From NCBI GenBank assembly GCA_030442055.1, contig JAUJEB010000006.1, forward strand, positions 310,001 to 374,000: 64,000 nucleotides of DNA, written 5' to 3'. The position numbers and the translations under genes are program-made. This stretch comes from Agaribacillus aureus. Its GTDB lineage: Bacteria > Bacteroidota > Bacteroidia > Cytophagales > Cyclobacteriaceae. The notes under the pieces were generated by a model. It was not told the DNA's origin. It did not search any database and saw nothing but the letters and a program-made list of their open reading frames with translations. Positions 36,510 through 45,088 of the stretch are shown piece by piece (position 1 is the first letter of the stretch; each line of letters begins with the position of its first letter).

Positions 36510-37835
36510 ATGGAAGATATAAACATCTATTGGGTTACCATTGGGGTATCGCTGATCATTATCCTGTCATTTGTTTACAATGCCATTGCCAAAAAAACCA
36601 ACATTCCTTCTGTTATCCTGCTAATCGTTACCGGCTTCGTGCTTGGAAGTTTCATTACTATAGACCAGCCGAAAATCAAGCCGGTTTTAGAGATATTAGG
36701 AACGATTGGACTGATAATGATCGTGCTGGAGGCGGCGCTGGATCTGAAGTTAAAAAAGGAGAATATGCCATTGATTGGGAAGGCATTTTTAATTGCGCTG
36801 TTGTTGCTGGTACTGACCTCCTTTGGTATTGCTATGGTGATCAGGTTTTTTAATGATGTTACTATTTTTAACGCCTTGGTTTACGCGATTCCGCTGGCCA
36901 TTATGAGCAGTGCCATTATTATTCCCAGCGTTGCCAATTTATCGCACACCAAAAAAGAATTTCTCATTTGTGAGGCTGCGTTTTCAGATATTTTAGGCAT
37001 TATGTTTTTTTACTTTGTGCTGGATTCCACCACAATGGAAACAGCGGGCGAAATAACGGTCAGTATTTTCACGAACATTGCCATTACATTGATTATTTCA
37101 GTAATACTGGGATTTGTGATTATTCTATTTATTCAACGGGTAGAGGCCCAGGTAAAATTATTTTTGCCCATGGCTATTTTGTTACTGCTTTACTCGGTGG
37201 GTAAGCTGTTTCACTTATCGTCTCTCATCTTTGTGTTGGCTTTTGGGTTAATGATCAATAATGTGAATTTATTTTTTCGGGGTGGGTTGAAAAAATTTAT
37301 CAGCGCAGAAGGCTTTGAGGAATTATTAGCCGATATAAAACTGTTGACACTAGAGAGTTCATTTATAGTGAGAACTTTCTTTTTTATAGTCTTTGGCATG
37401 TCAATTACCGTAAATGGCTTAAACGATATTACCGTTTACCTGATGGGATTGCTGATCATCGTTTTCATTTATGCGCTGAGGTTAGGAGTGATGGCGGGTT
37501 TAAGCAAGGAGCAATTGAAACCTGGCGTACTGATAGCACCAAGGGGTTTGATTACTATTTTATTGTTTTTCGCGATACCTGAGGAGTTGCAAATCGCTAC
37601 CTTCAATCCGGCTACCCTGTTATTGGTGATCATTGTCAGCAGCATATTAATGATGGTAGGGCTCATAAAATACAAAGGTGAAGACGAAGGACAATCGGAT
37701 AATCACGGACAACCTTTGGATACAGCAACTTCCGCCGAATTACAGGAGGGTGCAACCTCAGTGATCCCCGATAACCTGACCTCCGGTACAGCAGATCCTA
37801 CCTTGCCCGGTAGTGATTTGCCTTCGGAAGAATAA
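36510..37835 (+). CDS. Cation:proton antiporter (Na+/H+ or K+/H+ exchanger family)
   Basis: The 441-aa protein has about eleven to twelve membrane helices between residues 6 and 390, starting with IYWVTIGVSLIIILSFVYNA and the NIPSVILLIVTGFVLG helix typical of the CPA family. The SAIIIPSVANLS segment and FSDILGIMFFY with its Asp fall where ion-binding residues lie in these exchangers. There is no nucleotide-binding (TrkA) domain. Residues about 393-441 form a hydrophilic, acidic, Ser/Thr/Pro-rich tail facing the cytoplasm. The ion cannot be decided from sequence. The gene is monocistronic and ends only 7 bp from the convergent GNAT gene. Confidence 0.88.
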   Translation: MEDINIYWVTIGVSLIIILSFVYNAIAKKTNIPSVILLIVTGFVLGSFITIDQPKIKPVLEILGTIGLIMIVLEAALDLKLKKENMPLIGKAFLIALLLLVLTSFGIAMVIRFFNDVTIFNALVYAIPLAIMSSAIIIPSVANLSHTKKEFLICEAAFSDILGIMFFYFVLDSTTMETAGEITVSIFTNIAITLIISVILGFVIILFIQRVEAQVKLFLPMAILLLLYSVGKLFHLSSLIFVLAFGLMINNVNLFFRGGLKKFISAEGFEELLADIKLLTLESSFIVRTFFFIVFGMSITVNGLNDITVYLMGLLIIVFIYALRLGVMAGLSKEQLKPGVLIAPRGLITILLFFAIPEELQIATFNPATLLLVIIVSSILMMVGLIKYKGEDEGQSDNHGQPLDTATSAELQEGATSVIPDNLTSGTADPTLPGSDLPSEE

Positions 37836-37842
37836 AATGAGC

Positions 37843-38394
37843 TTACGAATCTACTTCTTTTTTCAGGTGCTGTCGCCATTCTGAAAATGTAATGCGAAAC
37901 ACATAGGCATCCACATTTTTAAACCGTGTCTTTTTCTGTATTTGCATGCCGTTTTTATAAGCGACTTTCTGTGAATTGAGGTTGTTGATTTCAATAATGG
38001 AAATGACCGAAGGAGCCATTTTATTTTCAAAAGCAAAATTTTTAAAATACCTGGCCGCTTCAATAGCAAATCCCCTGGACCAAAACGCCGGAATCAGGCT
38101 ATACCCAATTTCCAGTTCCTTTACCTCATCTACCACCTGATTTAACAGGCCACATTGCCCCACCAACTGGCCGGTAGCTTTTTCAATCAATGCGCATAGA
38201 CCGTATCCATCATTTTTATATCGTTGCAATTGTCTTTTTATCCAGTCCCTACAAAGTTCTTCCGGTGGTTGTGTGGGGTAAAAAAATTTTGTTGCCTCAG
38301 GGTTGCTAAAAAAAGCCATGAGCGGCTGGTAATCGTCCATGGTAATGCTGCGAAATTTTAGCCGCTCCGATTCAAGTCCGTCCAATATCATCAT
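37843..38394 (-). CDS. GNAT family N-acetyltransferase (RimJ/RimL type)
   Basis: This 183-aa protein shows the GNAT acetyl-CoA fold: the start LESERLKFRSITMDDYQPLMAFF is typical of RimJ/RimL-like acetyltransferases, followed by GQCGLLNQ, ELEIGYSLIPAFWSRGFAIEAAR (the pyrophosphate loop region) and the late N in IEINNLNSQKVAYKNGM. It may acetylate a protein N-terminus or a small amine. Its start overlaps the VOC gene stop by 4 bp, so both are co-translated. Confidence 0.9.
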   Translation of the reverse strand: MMILDGLESERLKFRSITMDDYQPLMAFFSNPEATKFFYPTQPPEELCRDWIKRQLQRYKNDGYGLCALIEKATGQLVGQCGLLNQVVDEVKELEIGYSLIPAFWSRGFAIEAARYFKNFAFENKMAPSVISIIEINNLNSQKVAYKNGMQIQKKTRFKNVDAYVFRITFSEWRQHLKKEVDS

Positions 38395-38765
38395 TCGTCG
38401 AATGTCAGCTCACACAATTCTATAAAATAGCCGTCAGGATCTTGCAGAAAAATCTGCCAGGCGCCATCGGGGCGTTGTATTTTGGGTTGGTATTTGACTT
38501 CAGCCTTCACTAATAGCGCTTCGGCTTCATCGATAGAGCGAACCTGTAAGGCAAAGTGATTGCCGCGCTGCTGGGAGTTGATCGCGTCTTTTCGCCCCTC
38601 AATTAAATGCAACTCCTGCTGTTGCCCCAAACGAAACCAGGCGCCCTTGAAGTCAAAATCAGGTCTGGGCATTTCTTTGAGTCCCAATTTGTTTTTATAA
38701 AATGAAATGCTTTCCGAAAGGTCTTTAACATGAAGGGCAACGTGATTTAAATCCAGTATTTCCAT
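38391..38765 (-). CDS. VOC (glyoxalase/dioxygenase fold) family protein
   Basis: This 124-aa protein has a single vicinal-oxygen-chelate domain: DLNHVALHVKDLSESISFYKNKLGL at the start, with the first His metal ligand, HLIEG in the middle, HFALQVRSIDEAEALL, and DPDGYFIELCE at the end with the final Glu. These correspond to metal ligands of glyoxalase I and related enzymes. No specific reaction can be assigned. The GNAT gene follows with a 4-bp overlap. Confidence 0.88.
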   Translation of the reverse strand: MEILDLNHVALHVKDLSESISFYKNKLGLKEMPRPDFDFKGAWFRLGQQQELHLIEGRKDAINSQQRGNHFALQVRSIDEAEALLVKAEVKYQPKIQRPDGAWQIFLQDPDGYFIELCELTFDE

Positions 38766-38880
38766 ATAAGTAATTTATTATTAATGCCCTAAAATTAATG
38801 ATAAGAATACGGGCAAAAAAATATTAAATTGAAAGCGCAAGTTAAAATTATTGATGGCATCTAAATAATAAAATACAAGC

Positions 38881-39450
38881 TTGGACGAAACGGTATTAAT
38901 AAAACCTTTACAAGAAGGTGATGATGAGGCGTTTAAACAACTGGTTGATTTATACCAGGATAAAGTCTACAATACCGTCCTGGGATTTTTACATTCACGT
39001 GAAGATGCCGAGGATATCGCGCAGGAAGTTTTTATTGAGGTATTTAATGCTATCAGGAAATTTAGAGGAGAGGCGAAGCTGTCAACCTGGATCTACAGGA
39101 TAGCCGTCAATAAGTCTTTGGAATATATCAGAAAGAAAAACAGGCAAAAGAGGTTTGCTTTTTTTGCCAACTTATTTGAGGTATCGGACAGTAACAAATT
39201 GCAGATAACGGATTTTGAGCATCCGGGGATACAACTCGAGCATAAAGAGAATGCCAGGGTGCTGTTTGCAGCGATCGCCAAATTGCCTGAAAATCAGAAA
39301 ATAGCGTTCACTCTTCATAAGGTTGAGGGACTAAGCTACCAGGAAGTGTGTGAGGTAATGAAGTTAAGTTTATCTTCCGTGGAGTCATTAATGTTTCGGG
39401 CTAAGAAAAACTTACAGAAGAAATTGTTCGATTTTTATAAAAGTGGTTAA
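38881..39450 (+). CDS. ECF-type RNA polymerase sigma factor
   Basis: This 189-aa sigma-70 family factor has region 2 (about 20-90; LVDLYQDKVYNTVLGFLHSREDAEDIAQEVFIEVF) and region 4 (about 125-180; LPENQKIAFTLHKVEGLSYQEVCEVM) with no region 3, as in ECF factors. Translation starts at TTG (38881), since no ATG or GTG lies upstream in frame before a stop. The next gene (18 bp later) encodes a small membrane protein that is a plausible anti-sigma factor, followed at 3 bp by a periplasmic metal-sensor-like protein. This order suggests a CnrH-like signalling unit. Confidence 0.93.
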   Translation: MDETVLIKPLQEGDDEAFKQLVDLYQDKVYNTVLGFLHSREDAEDIAQEVFIEVFNAIRKFRGEAKLSTWIYRIAVNKSLEYIRKKNRQKRFAFFANLFEVSDSNKLQITDFEHPGIQLEHKENARVLFAAIAKLPENQKIAFTLHKVEGLSYQEVCEVMKLSLSSVESLMFRAKKNLQKKLFDFYKSG

Positions 39451-39467
39451 AAACAAATTGTACACAA

Positions 39468-39788
39468 ATGAAATCTAATCAGGAAGATATCGATAAAAAA
39501 ATTGAGCGAACCCTTTCTTCTTTTGATCATATAGAAAGGGCGTCGGTAAATCCTTTTTTTTACACCCGTTTAAAAGCTAAAATGGAGACGGAAAAAAGAG
39601 GGTTTTGGTCCCTGTTTACTATTCCGCAATTTAGTATGGCAGTGGCCAGCGTATTTTTGTTACTGTGCCTCAACTTTTATGTGGTTATCAACTATGAATA
39701 CAATGCAAACTCCCAGGCCGACGAGGTAAGTACATTTATTAGTGATTACCAGATCAATGTTGGCGATATTTATGAATTAAATGAGTAG
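39468..39788 (+). CDS. Small single-pass membrane protein, probable anti-sigma factor
   Basis: The 106-aa protein has a charged cytoplasmic N-terminus (about 1-45, KIERTLSSFDHIERASVNPFF), one membrane helix (about 50-72) and a short acidic periplasmic tail. Its place directly after an ECF sigma gene and 3 bp before a CnrX/Spy-like protein gene argues that it holds the sigma factor at the membrane. There is no zinc anti-sigma HxxxCxxC motif. The function is inferred from position and topology only. Confidence 0.7.
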   Translation: MKSNQEDIDKKIERTLSSFDHIERASVNPFFYTRLKAKMETEKRGFWSLFTIPQFSMAVASVFLLLCLNFYVVINYEYNANSQADEVSTFISDYQINVGDIYELNE

Positions 39789-39791
39789 GTG

Positions 39792-40283
39792 ATGAGTTAT
39801 TTTACTAAATCGCGCATATATATATTTTTGATAATCCTCCTGGCTGTATTGAATTTAGGCCTTATTGTGTTCTTTTGGAAAGGGCCCATGTCAAAAGCAG
39901 GCCGTCACGGCGGGCCTTTTAAATTAGAATATTTCCTGGAAAGGAGGCTTGATCTTACCCAGGAGCAAATGGAAGAATACCGGCAGCTGCGACAAACACA
40001 CTTCCGGAAGGTGGATATGGAGCTCAGGGAAATGAGACGGTTAAAAGGGGCCCTGTTTGACCTGGTGGGTGGGGAAGCCAACGATGAAAAGAAGGAGAAC
40101 ATCCTGGAGCAGATCGGAAAAACGCAAGTAACTATTGACTCACTTACCTTTTCGCATTTCGAAAGTCTTCGAAGATTATGCAATGACGAGCAACAAAGGA
40201 AATTTGATGATGTGATCAAGGAAGTAATGCATCGTCTGGGACGTAAGGGACCACCTCCCGGTGGTAGAAGGCGAAGGCCATAA
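39792..40283 (+). CDS. Periplasmic metal-sensor-like protein, CnrX/Spy/CpxP family
   Basis: From the ATG at 39792 the protein is 163 aa; a GTG one codon upstream is also possible. A membrane anchor (about 7-30) is followed by a helical domain with the LTQEQMEEYRQLRQTHFRKV signature seen in Spy, CpxP and the nickel/cobalt sensor CnrX, and a basic Pro/Arg-rich C-terminus (GPPPGGRRRRP). CnrX-type proteins bind metal through His and Met and signal to a membrane anti-sigma partner. His residues are present (near 54 and 119) but the exact ligands are not clear. It is the third gene of the sigma unit. Confidence 0.78.
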   Translation: MSYFTKSRIYIFLIILLAVLNLGLIVFFWKGPMSKAGRHGGPFKLEYFLERRLDLTQEQMEEYRQLRQTHFRKVDMELREMRRLKGALFDLVGGEANDEKKENILEQIGKTQVTIDSLTFSHFESLRRLCNDEQQRKFDDVIKEVMHRLGRKGPPPGGRRRRP

Positions 40284-40308
40284 TATTCCAAAAAAAGCTT
40301 CAAATCAC

Positions 40309-40390
40309 GTTGGCGTAAGTTTTAACCAACTTAAGGGTTGGGGATCTACGCATTTGAATTTTCTTGCCAAAGTGCAGTTGGCGCAAGTTT
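40309..40390. repeat. Short direct repeat and hairpin before the YHYH gene
   Basis: GTTGGCGTAAGTTT (40309-40322) recurs as GTTGGCGCAAGTTT (40377-40390), thirteen of fourteen identical, and between them CCAAC (40326-40330) faces GTTGG (40337-40341) as a small hairpin. The second copy falls 40 bp before the ATG. A protein-binding or regulatory role is possible but unproven. Confidence 0.4.
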
Positions 40391-40430
40391 AATTTTTATT
40401 TGACATCTAAGAAAATAAAAACGTGGATTT

Positions 40431-41186
40431 ATGAAAAATATAAAAATGTTATTTGCAATTGTGGGCCTGATTTTAGTAGTTTCTTTTTCCTGTGGGAGTG
40501 ATGATAGTGACAAAGACATGGTGCCAGATGACCCAAATACCGATTTGCCAGAGGTGTTTTCGAAGTTTTCGGAAGATTTAAACATTTATGTTGACGGAGA
40601 TTTTGTAGTGATTGAAACCGACGATGTACCTGATCATAATAGCCCTTATTTTGGCGTTGGGCATCAGAATTATGAAAGTTATAATGGCAGCAACCCCGAT
40701 TTTCACCTTAATCCGAATACAATTCAGGAGCAGAGTTTTGTCATTCGCATTCCACTGAATCCTGCCGAGGCAGCCAGTAAAGAGAATACGCAACTCGGAG
40801 CTATAGGCGTGGCGGTCAACGGCGTGGTTATTTTTAACCAGTATGCTGGGCCGGATCAGCCATTAACTAATGAGATCAATTCATTTGATCAATACAATGG
40901 CCACCCGCAACAAACCGGAGCGTATCATTATCACCTGGAACCATCTTATCTGACCGGTAACAACGGACCCTCCTCATTGATAGGATTTCTGCTGGATGGG
41001 TTCCCGGTTTATGGTCCGGAAGAAAATAATGAGGTGATTACTAATGCTGATTTAGATGCTTACCACGGCCATAGCCATGCTACTGAGGACTTTCCCAGTG
41101 GCATCTATCATTATCATATTACCAGTGAGGATCCCTACATCAATGGGGGACAATTTTATGGAGAACCCGGAACAGCTACTAATTGA
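40431..41186 (+). CDS. YHYH-domain lipoprotein
   Basis: The 251-aa protein has a lipoprotein signal (lipobox FSCG at about 18-21) followed by an acidic spacer and a domain with two YHYH motifs: AYHYHLEPSYL and GIYHYHITSEDPY, plus GFLLDGFPVYGP and DAYHGHSHA. YHYH proteins occur near copper chaperones and oxidases, and the histidine content suggests metal binding, but the role is not established. Its stop overlaps the start of the MORN-repeat gene (4 bp). It sits in a run that ends with an SCO-type copper protein. Confidence 0.88.
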   Translation: MKNIKMLFAIVGLILVVSFSCGSDDSDKDMVPDDPNTDLPEVFSKFSEDLNIYVDGDFVVIETDDVPDHNSPYFGVGHQNYESYNGSNPDFHLNPNTIQEQSFVIRIPLNPAEAASKENTQLGAIGVAVNGVVIFNQYAGPDQPLTNEINSFDQYNGHPQQTGAYHYHLEPSYLTGNNGPSSLIGFLLDGFPVYGPEENNEVITNADLDAYHGHSHATEDFPSGIYHYHITSEDPYINGGQFYGEPGTATN

Positions 41187-41773
41187 TGTCGATCACCTCA
41201 AAAATTTGGTATTTGATACTGGCTTTACTCAGTGTCATACCCTGTGATATCCGCCGTGATTACTCGTCGGATTTAAATCGTCGTACCAGTGGATCTTTTA
41301 TGGTGGGCGCTGACGAGGTGACTGTCAAGGGCTCCAAAGTGTTTTATTTGGATAGCCCTTTTACCGGCCAGGTTCGAGAATATTTTCCGGGCGGCGCGAT
41401 TAAATCAGCGATTAATTACCGGAATGGCCTGAAAGAGGGGGAAGCCTTGAAGTTTTATGAGCATGGAGCGATTGCCGAAAGAAGGTACTACCATAACAAT
41501 GAAAAAAGTGGTACCCATATGGGCTGGTGGCCTTCGGGTGTTACCAGGTTTAAGATATCCTATCTAAACGGTTTGTATCATGGAAAGTATGAAGCGTGGT
41601 TTAAAAATGGCGGACGATACAAACTTTTCCATTATAATGCCGGAGAGGAAGCAGGCAGCCAGCAAATGTGGAAAGAGAATGGGACATTTCGCGCTAACTT
41701 TTATGTAGTGCGTGGGCGAAGGTTTGGCTTAATTGGTCTTAAACAATGTAAATCTGTCGAAAATGAATACTAA
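41183..41773 (+). CDS. MORN-repeat (YwqK-like) protein
   Basis: This 196-aa protein contains at least four MORN-type repeats in about residues 65-175: YFPGGAIKSAINYRNGLKEGEALKFYEHG, then AERRYYHNNEKSGTHMGWWPSG, then RFKISYLNGLYHGKYEAWFKNG. These units are often annotated as YwqK antitoxin, though nothing indicates a toxin-antitoxin pair here. The N-terminus has a hydrophobic segment (about 9-22), so it may be membrane-anchored or exported. Its ATG overlaps the YHYH stop (ATGA) and its end overlaps the start of the SCO gene. Confidence 0.82.
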   Translation: MMSITSKIWYLILALLSVIPCDIRRDYSSDLNRRTSGSFMVGADEVTVKGSKVFYLDSPFTGQVREYFPGGAIKSAINYRNGLKEGEALKFYEHGAIAERRYYHNNEKSGTHMGWWPSGVTRFKISYLNGLYHGKYEAWFKNGGRYKLFHYNAGEEAGSQQMWKENGTFRANFYVVRGRRFGLIGLKQCKSVENEY

Positions 41774-42452
41774 ATTATTTCAGATCGGCAAGATGAGCAA
41801 AGCCTTTGTGTTTATTGTTTTTTTGATTTCCTGTGCGTATAAACAAGAAACCATATTGCCTTTTTATAATTCACCTGACTTTACACCGGAATGGATAGGT
41901 AAAGATGATTCGCGGTTTGGCGATATTCACCAGATCGGAGCATTCAGATTTATGAATCAATCGGGTGAATTTGTTGACAACAAAACCTTTGACGGGAGAA
42001 TTTATATCACAGACTTTTTCTTTACGACCTGTCCGGGCATATGTCCTAAAATGACCAACAACCTGTCGACTATCCAGGAGGTTTTTCGGCACGATGATGA
42101 CGTTTTGATTTTATCTCATTCGGTCACTCCCTGGGCAGATACGGTCGGACAACTTCAAACCTATGCCAGGTTAAATGAGATTGATCCGAAAAAGTGGCAT
42201 CTGGTTACGGGAGATGCCGATAAGATTTATGAAATGGCCCGGAAATACTATTTTGCTGAAAGAAGTGAGGGGTATAATAAATCGTCAGATGAATTTTTAC
42301 ATACAGAAAATTTTCTGCTAATTGATCATCAACGTCGTATCAGGGGAATTTATAATGGCACCCTGGCTGTTGAAATGGATCGATTGATGGCCGATATCCG
42401 CACCTTAAAAAAGGAGTTGGCCACGGAGGTGTTTTCTAAAAGATGTACATAG
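41763..42452 (+). CDS. SCO1/SenC family copper/thiol protein
   Basis: SCO proteins deliver copper to the CuA site of cytochrome oxidase or reduce its cysteines. Starting from the ATG at 41763 (229 aa), residues 11-24 make a lipoprotein signal ending FLISC. The thioredoxin-like domain holds the copper pair Cys90 and Cys94 in TTCPGICPKMT and the third ligand His in FLHTENFLLID. An alternative ATG at 41793 is also possible. Translation overlaps the end of the MORN gene. It completes the apparent sigma/YHYH/SCO run, which may respond to copper. Confidence 0.9.
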   Translation: MNTKLFQIGKMSKAFVFIVFLISCAYKQETILPFYNSPDFTPEWIGKDDSRFGDIHQIGAFRFMNQSGEFVDNKTFDGRIYITDFFFTTCPGICPKMTNNLSTIQEVFRHDDDVLILSHSVTPWADTVGQLQTYARLNEIDPKKWHLVTGDADKIYEMARKYYFAERSEGYNKSSDEFLHTENFLLIDHQRRIRGIYNGTLAVEMDRLMADIRTLKKELATEVFSKRCT

Positions 42453-42533
42453 TCCATTTATAAATCAATGAAAGGATTCCTACAGCCGGGAATTGCCGTA
42501 AAAATCCTTCCATCATTGTCACCCAATTTTATA

Positions 42534-44234
42534 TTAAAGATTGGATCTGTTTATTTCCTTCACAGCATGATCGCACGCTCTTGCGGTGAGTGCCATGTAG
42601 GTAAGTGAAGGGTTTTGACAAGCCGCAGATGTCATGCAGGCGCCATCAGTTACAAATACATTTGGGACAGCATGTATCTGATTAAACTTGTTTAACACAG
42701 AAGTTTTAGGGTCACGTCCCATTCTGGCCGTACCCATTTCATGGATACCTAATCCCGGGCCTCCGATACTATCGAAAGTAGTGATATTCTTCAGCCCGGC
42801 TGCTTCCAGTATCTCTACCGCAGAGGCAGCCATGTCTTTTCTCATCGTTAATTCATTTTCCTTGAATTCACAATCAATGGTCAAAGTTGGCTGTCCCCAC
42901 TTGTCTCTTACCTCTTCGTTGAGTTTTACATGGTTTTCATGGTATGGTAAATGTTCTCCGAAGGCTGTCATGCCCATATTCCATTTGCCGGGAGCTACGA
43001 TTTCGTCCTTGAATTCAGCGCCGAACGACATTTCTTTGATGCCTCGCTTCCAGTCTTCCCTGCTGGCGCGGCCCTGGTAACCGAAGCCTCTAAGGTAATC
43101 CGTACGTTGTTCTTTCACATTCCTGAATCTTGGAATGTAAAATCCTGTAGGCCTTCTTCCGGAATAATATTTATCAGCAAATCCATCATATTCACCTCTC
43201 GCTCCTATGCGAAAGTGATGGTCCATTAAGTTATGTCCAAGTTCGCCGCTATCATTACCCAACCCATTGGGAAACCGGTCAGACTTGGAGTTTAACAAAA
43301 TAAAGGTGCTGCCCAGGGCAGAGGCATTAAGGAATATAATGCGGGCATAAAATTCCACGGTTTCATTGGATTCAGCATCAATAACCCTCACCCCGCTGGC
43401 TTTGCCGGATTCCTTGTCATAGATAATTGAGTTAACAATCGAGTTAGGTCTTAATGTCATGTTGCCTGAGGCGGCGGCGGCGGGTAAGGTGGATGCATTA
43501 CTGCTGAAATAACCACCATACGGACACCCTCTGATACAACGGTTTCTGTTCATACATTTACCCCTGCCTTTATGTGGTACACTAAGGTTAGCGGTACGGC
43601 CAATAGTAATCAGGCGATCGGGAAAGCTTTCCAATACCTTTTCTCTGGCGTGTGTTTCCAGGCAATTCAGCTTCATGGCGGGCAGGAATTTCCCATCCGG
43701 CAATTGTGGCAGACCTTCAGCCTGCCCCTGAATTCCAGCGAATTCTTCTACATAGTCGTACCATGGGGCGATATCTTTGTAACGGATTGGCCAGTCAACA
43801 CCATATCCGTCTTTGGCATTAGCTTCAAAATCCAGATCGCTCCATCGATAGGAGTGCCGACCCCACATGATCGACCTTCCACCAACATGATACCCGCGCA
43901 TCCAGTCAAATCTTTTGACCTCGGTGTAGGGATTTTCCAAGTCATTTACAAACCAGTGTTTAGACGAGGGTCGCACGGTATAACCCGTTCTGTTTTGCTT
44001 ATGCTGCTGTCGTATATCTTCTTCCGAGGGATGGTCTGCATTGGGTAGTTCCCACGGATTTAAATGCATGGTGGGATAATCTTTAACGTGCTGTATATTT
44101 CTGCCACGTTCAAGTACCAACGTTTTTAGCCCCTTTTCCGACAATTCTTTTGCCGCCCAGCCCCCACTAATCCCCGAGCCTACGACAATAGCATCATATG
44201 TATTTTGTTTTTTAGCTTTGTTATTCAAATTCAT
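42534..44234 (-). CDS. GMC family oxidoreductase, glucoside-3-dehydrogenase-like large subunit
   Basis: This 566-aa flavoprotein has the FAD dinucleotide motif GSGISG (19-24) and the C-terminal GMC signature HEMGTARMG with VTDGACMTSAACQNPSLTYMALTARA. It resembles the large subunit of periplasmic sugar/polyol dehydrogenases (gluconate 2-dehydrogenase, glucoside 3-dehydrogenase, LacA). It has no signal peptide; its partner 35 bp upstream has a Tat signal, so the folded complex would be exported together. The substrate is probably a free sugar or a glycoside, oxidised at C3 if the analogy holds. Electrons would pass to cytochrome c, encoded at 51.9 kb. Confidence 0.9.
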   Translation of the reverse strand: MNLNNKAKKQNTYDAIVVGSGISGGWAAKELSEKGLKTLVLERGRNIQHVKDYPTMHLNPWELPNADHPSEEDIRQQHKQNRTGYTVRPSSKHWFVNDLENPYTEVKRFDWMRGYHVGGRSIMWGRHSYRWSDLDFEANAKDGYGVDWPIRYKDIAPWYDYVEEFAGIQGQAEGLPQLPDGKFLPAMKLNCLETHAREKVLESFPDRLITIGRTANLSVPHKGRGKCMNRNRCIRGCPYGGYFSSNASTLPAAAASGNMTLRPNSIVNSIIYDKESGKASGVRVIDAESNETVEFYARIIFLNASALGSTFILLNSKSDRFPNGLGNDSGELGHNLMDHHFRIGARGEYDGFADKYYSGRRPTGFYIPRFRNVKEQRTDYLRGFGYQGRASREDWKRGIKEMSFGAEFKDEIVAPGKWNMGMTAFGEHLPYHENHVKLNEEVRDKWGQPTLTIDCEFKENELTMRKDMAASAVEILEAAGLKNITTFDSIGGPGLGIHEMGTARMGRDPKTSVLNKFNQIHAVPNVFVTDGACMTSAACQNPSLTYMALTARACDHAVKEINRSNL

Positions 44235-44269
44235 AGTTAGAATATTTTAATCCTCAATAACCAATTCTA

Positions 44270-44854
44270 TTAAAGCGCCCAGGCTTTTTGTCCATCTTCC
44301 AGCGGTATGCACGGTTCGTAGTCGCCAGGTATTTGTACCAGTGCCAAGGCTTCGGTGGCGCCTTTTTGCGAATTGAAGTAGCCCATTAAGGTGAGCTCTT
44401 TCAGGCTTCGGAAAAACGTTGGATTTGCTTTATCCTCTGCCTGGCTATAATCGGCTTTAGCGACATCGGAGAGTACACTAACCTGCTCTTCCTTGCTTAT
44501 GTCAAGAAAGCCTTTTTGAAATTGAGATTGAGATTTATTTTCCAGACCCACCAAGCCATCAGGAATAATATTTTGGAATTTGGTGGGTACGCAATGCTTA
44601 ATGAAGGCGTCAATAAAAATATGTACGCCTGCCTCCTTGGCACCCGGAGTATCAGTTTTAGGAATAATATGTTCTGAAATCTCCATAATCAGGCGTGCTT
44701 GATTTTCGTCAAAAAACTCCGGTACCCAGTCAAGCTTTTCTCTGGCCTGTTGACAACTTTGCAACACACTTAACAACGCAGGTGTTGCAGCAACGCCACC
44801 CATCATCAGCGTCACTTTTTTAAGTGCTCCTCTTCTATCAATAGTTTTGCTCAT
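44270..44854 (-). CDS. Gluconate 2-dehydrogenase subunit 3 family protein with Tat signal
   Basis: The 194-aa protein begins with a twin-arginine signal (DRRGALKKVTLMMGG, Arg7-Arg8, hydrophobic stretch 14-32, then a Cys) and contains the family sequence FFDENQARLIMEISEHIIPKTDTPGAKEAGVHIFID. It is the small subunit that anchors and exports GMC dehydrogenases; the GMC gene follows after 35 bp. In the glucoside-3-dehydrogenase pathway such a protein corresponds to LacC. The Cys after the hydrophobic part (LQSC) could make it a lipoprotein. Confidence 0.9.
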   Translation of the reverse strand: MSKTIDRRGALKKVTLMMGGVAATPALLSVLQSCQQAREKLDWVPEFFDENQARLIMEISEHIIPKTDTPGAKEAGVHIFIDAFIKHCVPTKFQNIIPDGLVGLENKSQSQFQKGFLDISKEEQVSVLSDVAKADYSQAEDKANPTFFRSLKELTLMGYFNSQKGATEALALVQIPGDYEPCIPLEDGQKAWAL

Positions 44855-45032
44855 AAGAATGATTTTAATTCATTTGGTTTGTTAAAATAACGCTACAAAA
44901 GTTTTAGATAAATAATAACACAAAACGAAGGTAAAACTGTTGCCTTTATTACTTTAAAGCGCTTAGATTGGGAGTAAGGTTGTTCTTACATTGAGTCTTG
45001 AATATAATTATATTTTTAATTCTTAAAAAACA

Positions 45033-45052
45033 TCCAAAGATTATTCTTTGAA
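45033..45052 (-). terminator. Possible terminator after the esterase gene
   Basis: TTCAAAGA and TCTTTGGA form an eight-pair stem (one G-T) around ATAA on the minus strand, followed by GATG and then six T. It is AT-rich and therefore only moderately convincing. Confidence 0.4.
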
Positions 45053-45088
45053 GTATTTCGAGGAGGAGAATTTTTTATTTATATTTTA

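Noticed and set aside
41183-41773. Toxin-antitoxin system suggested by the YwqK-like label
   Set aside because: The protein is a MORN-repeat protein in a run with YHYH and SCO genes; no toxin gene is present.
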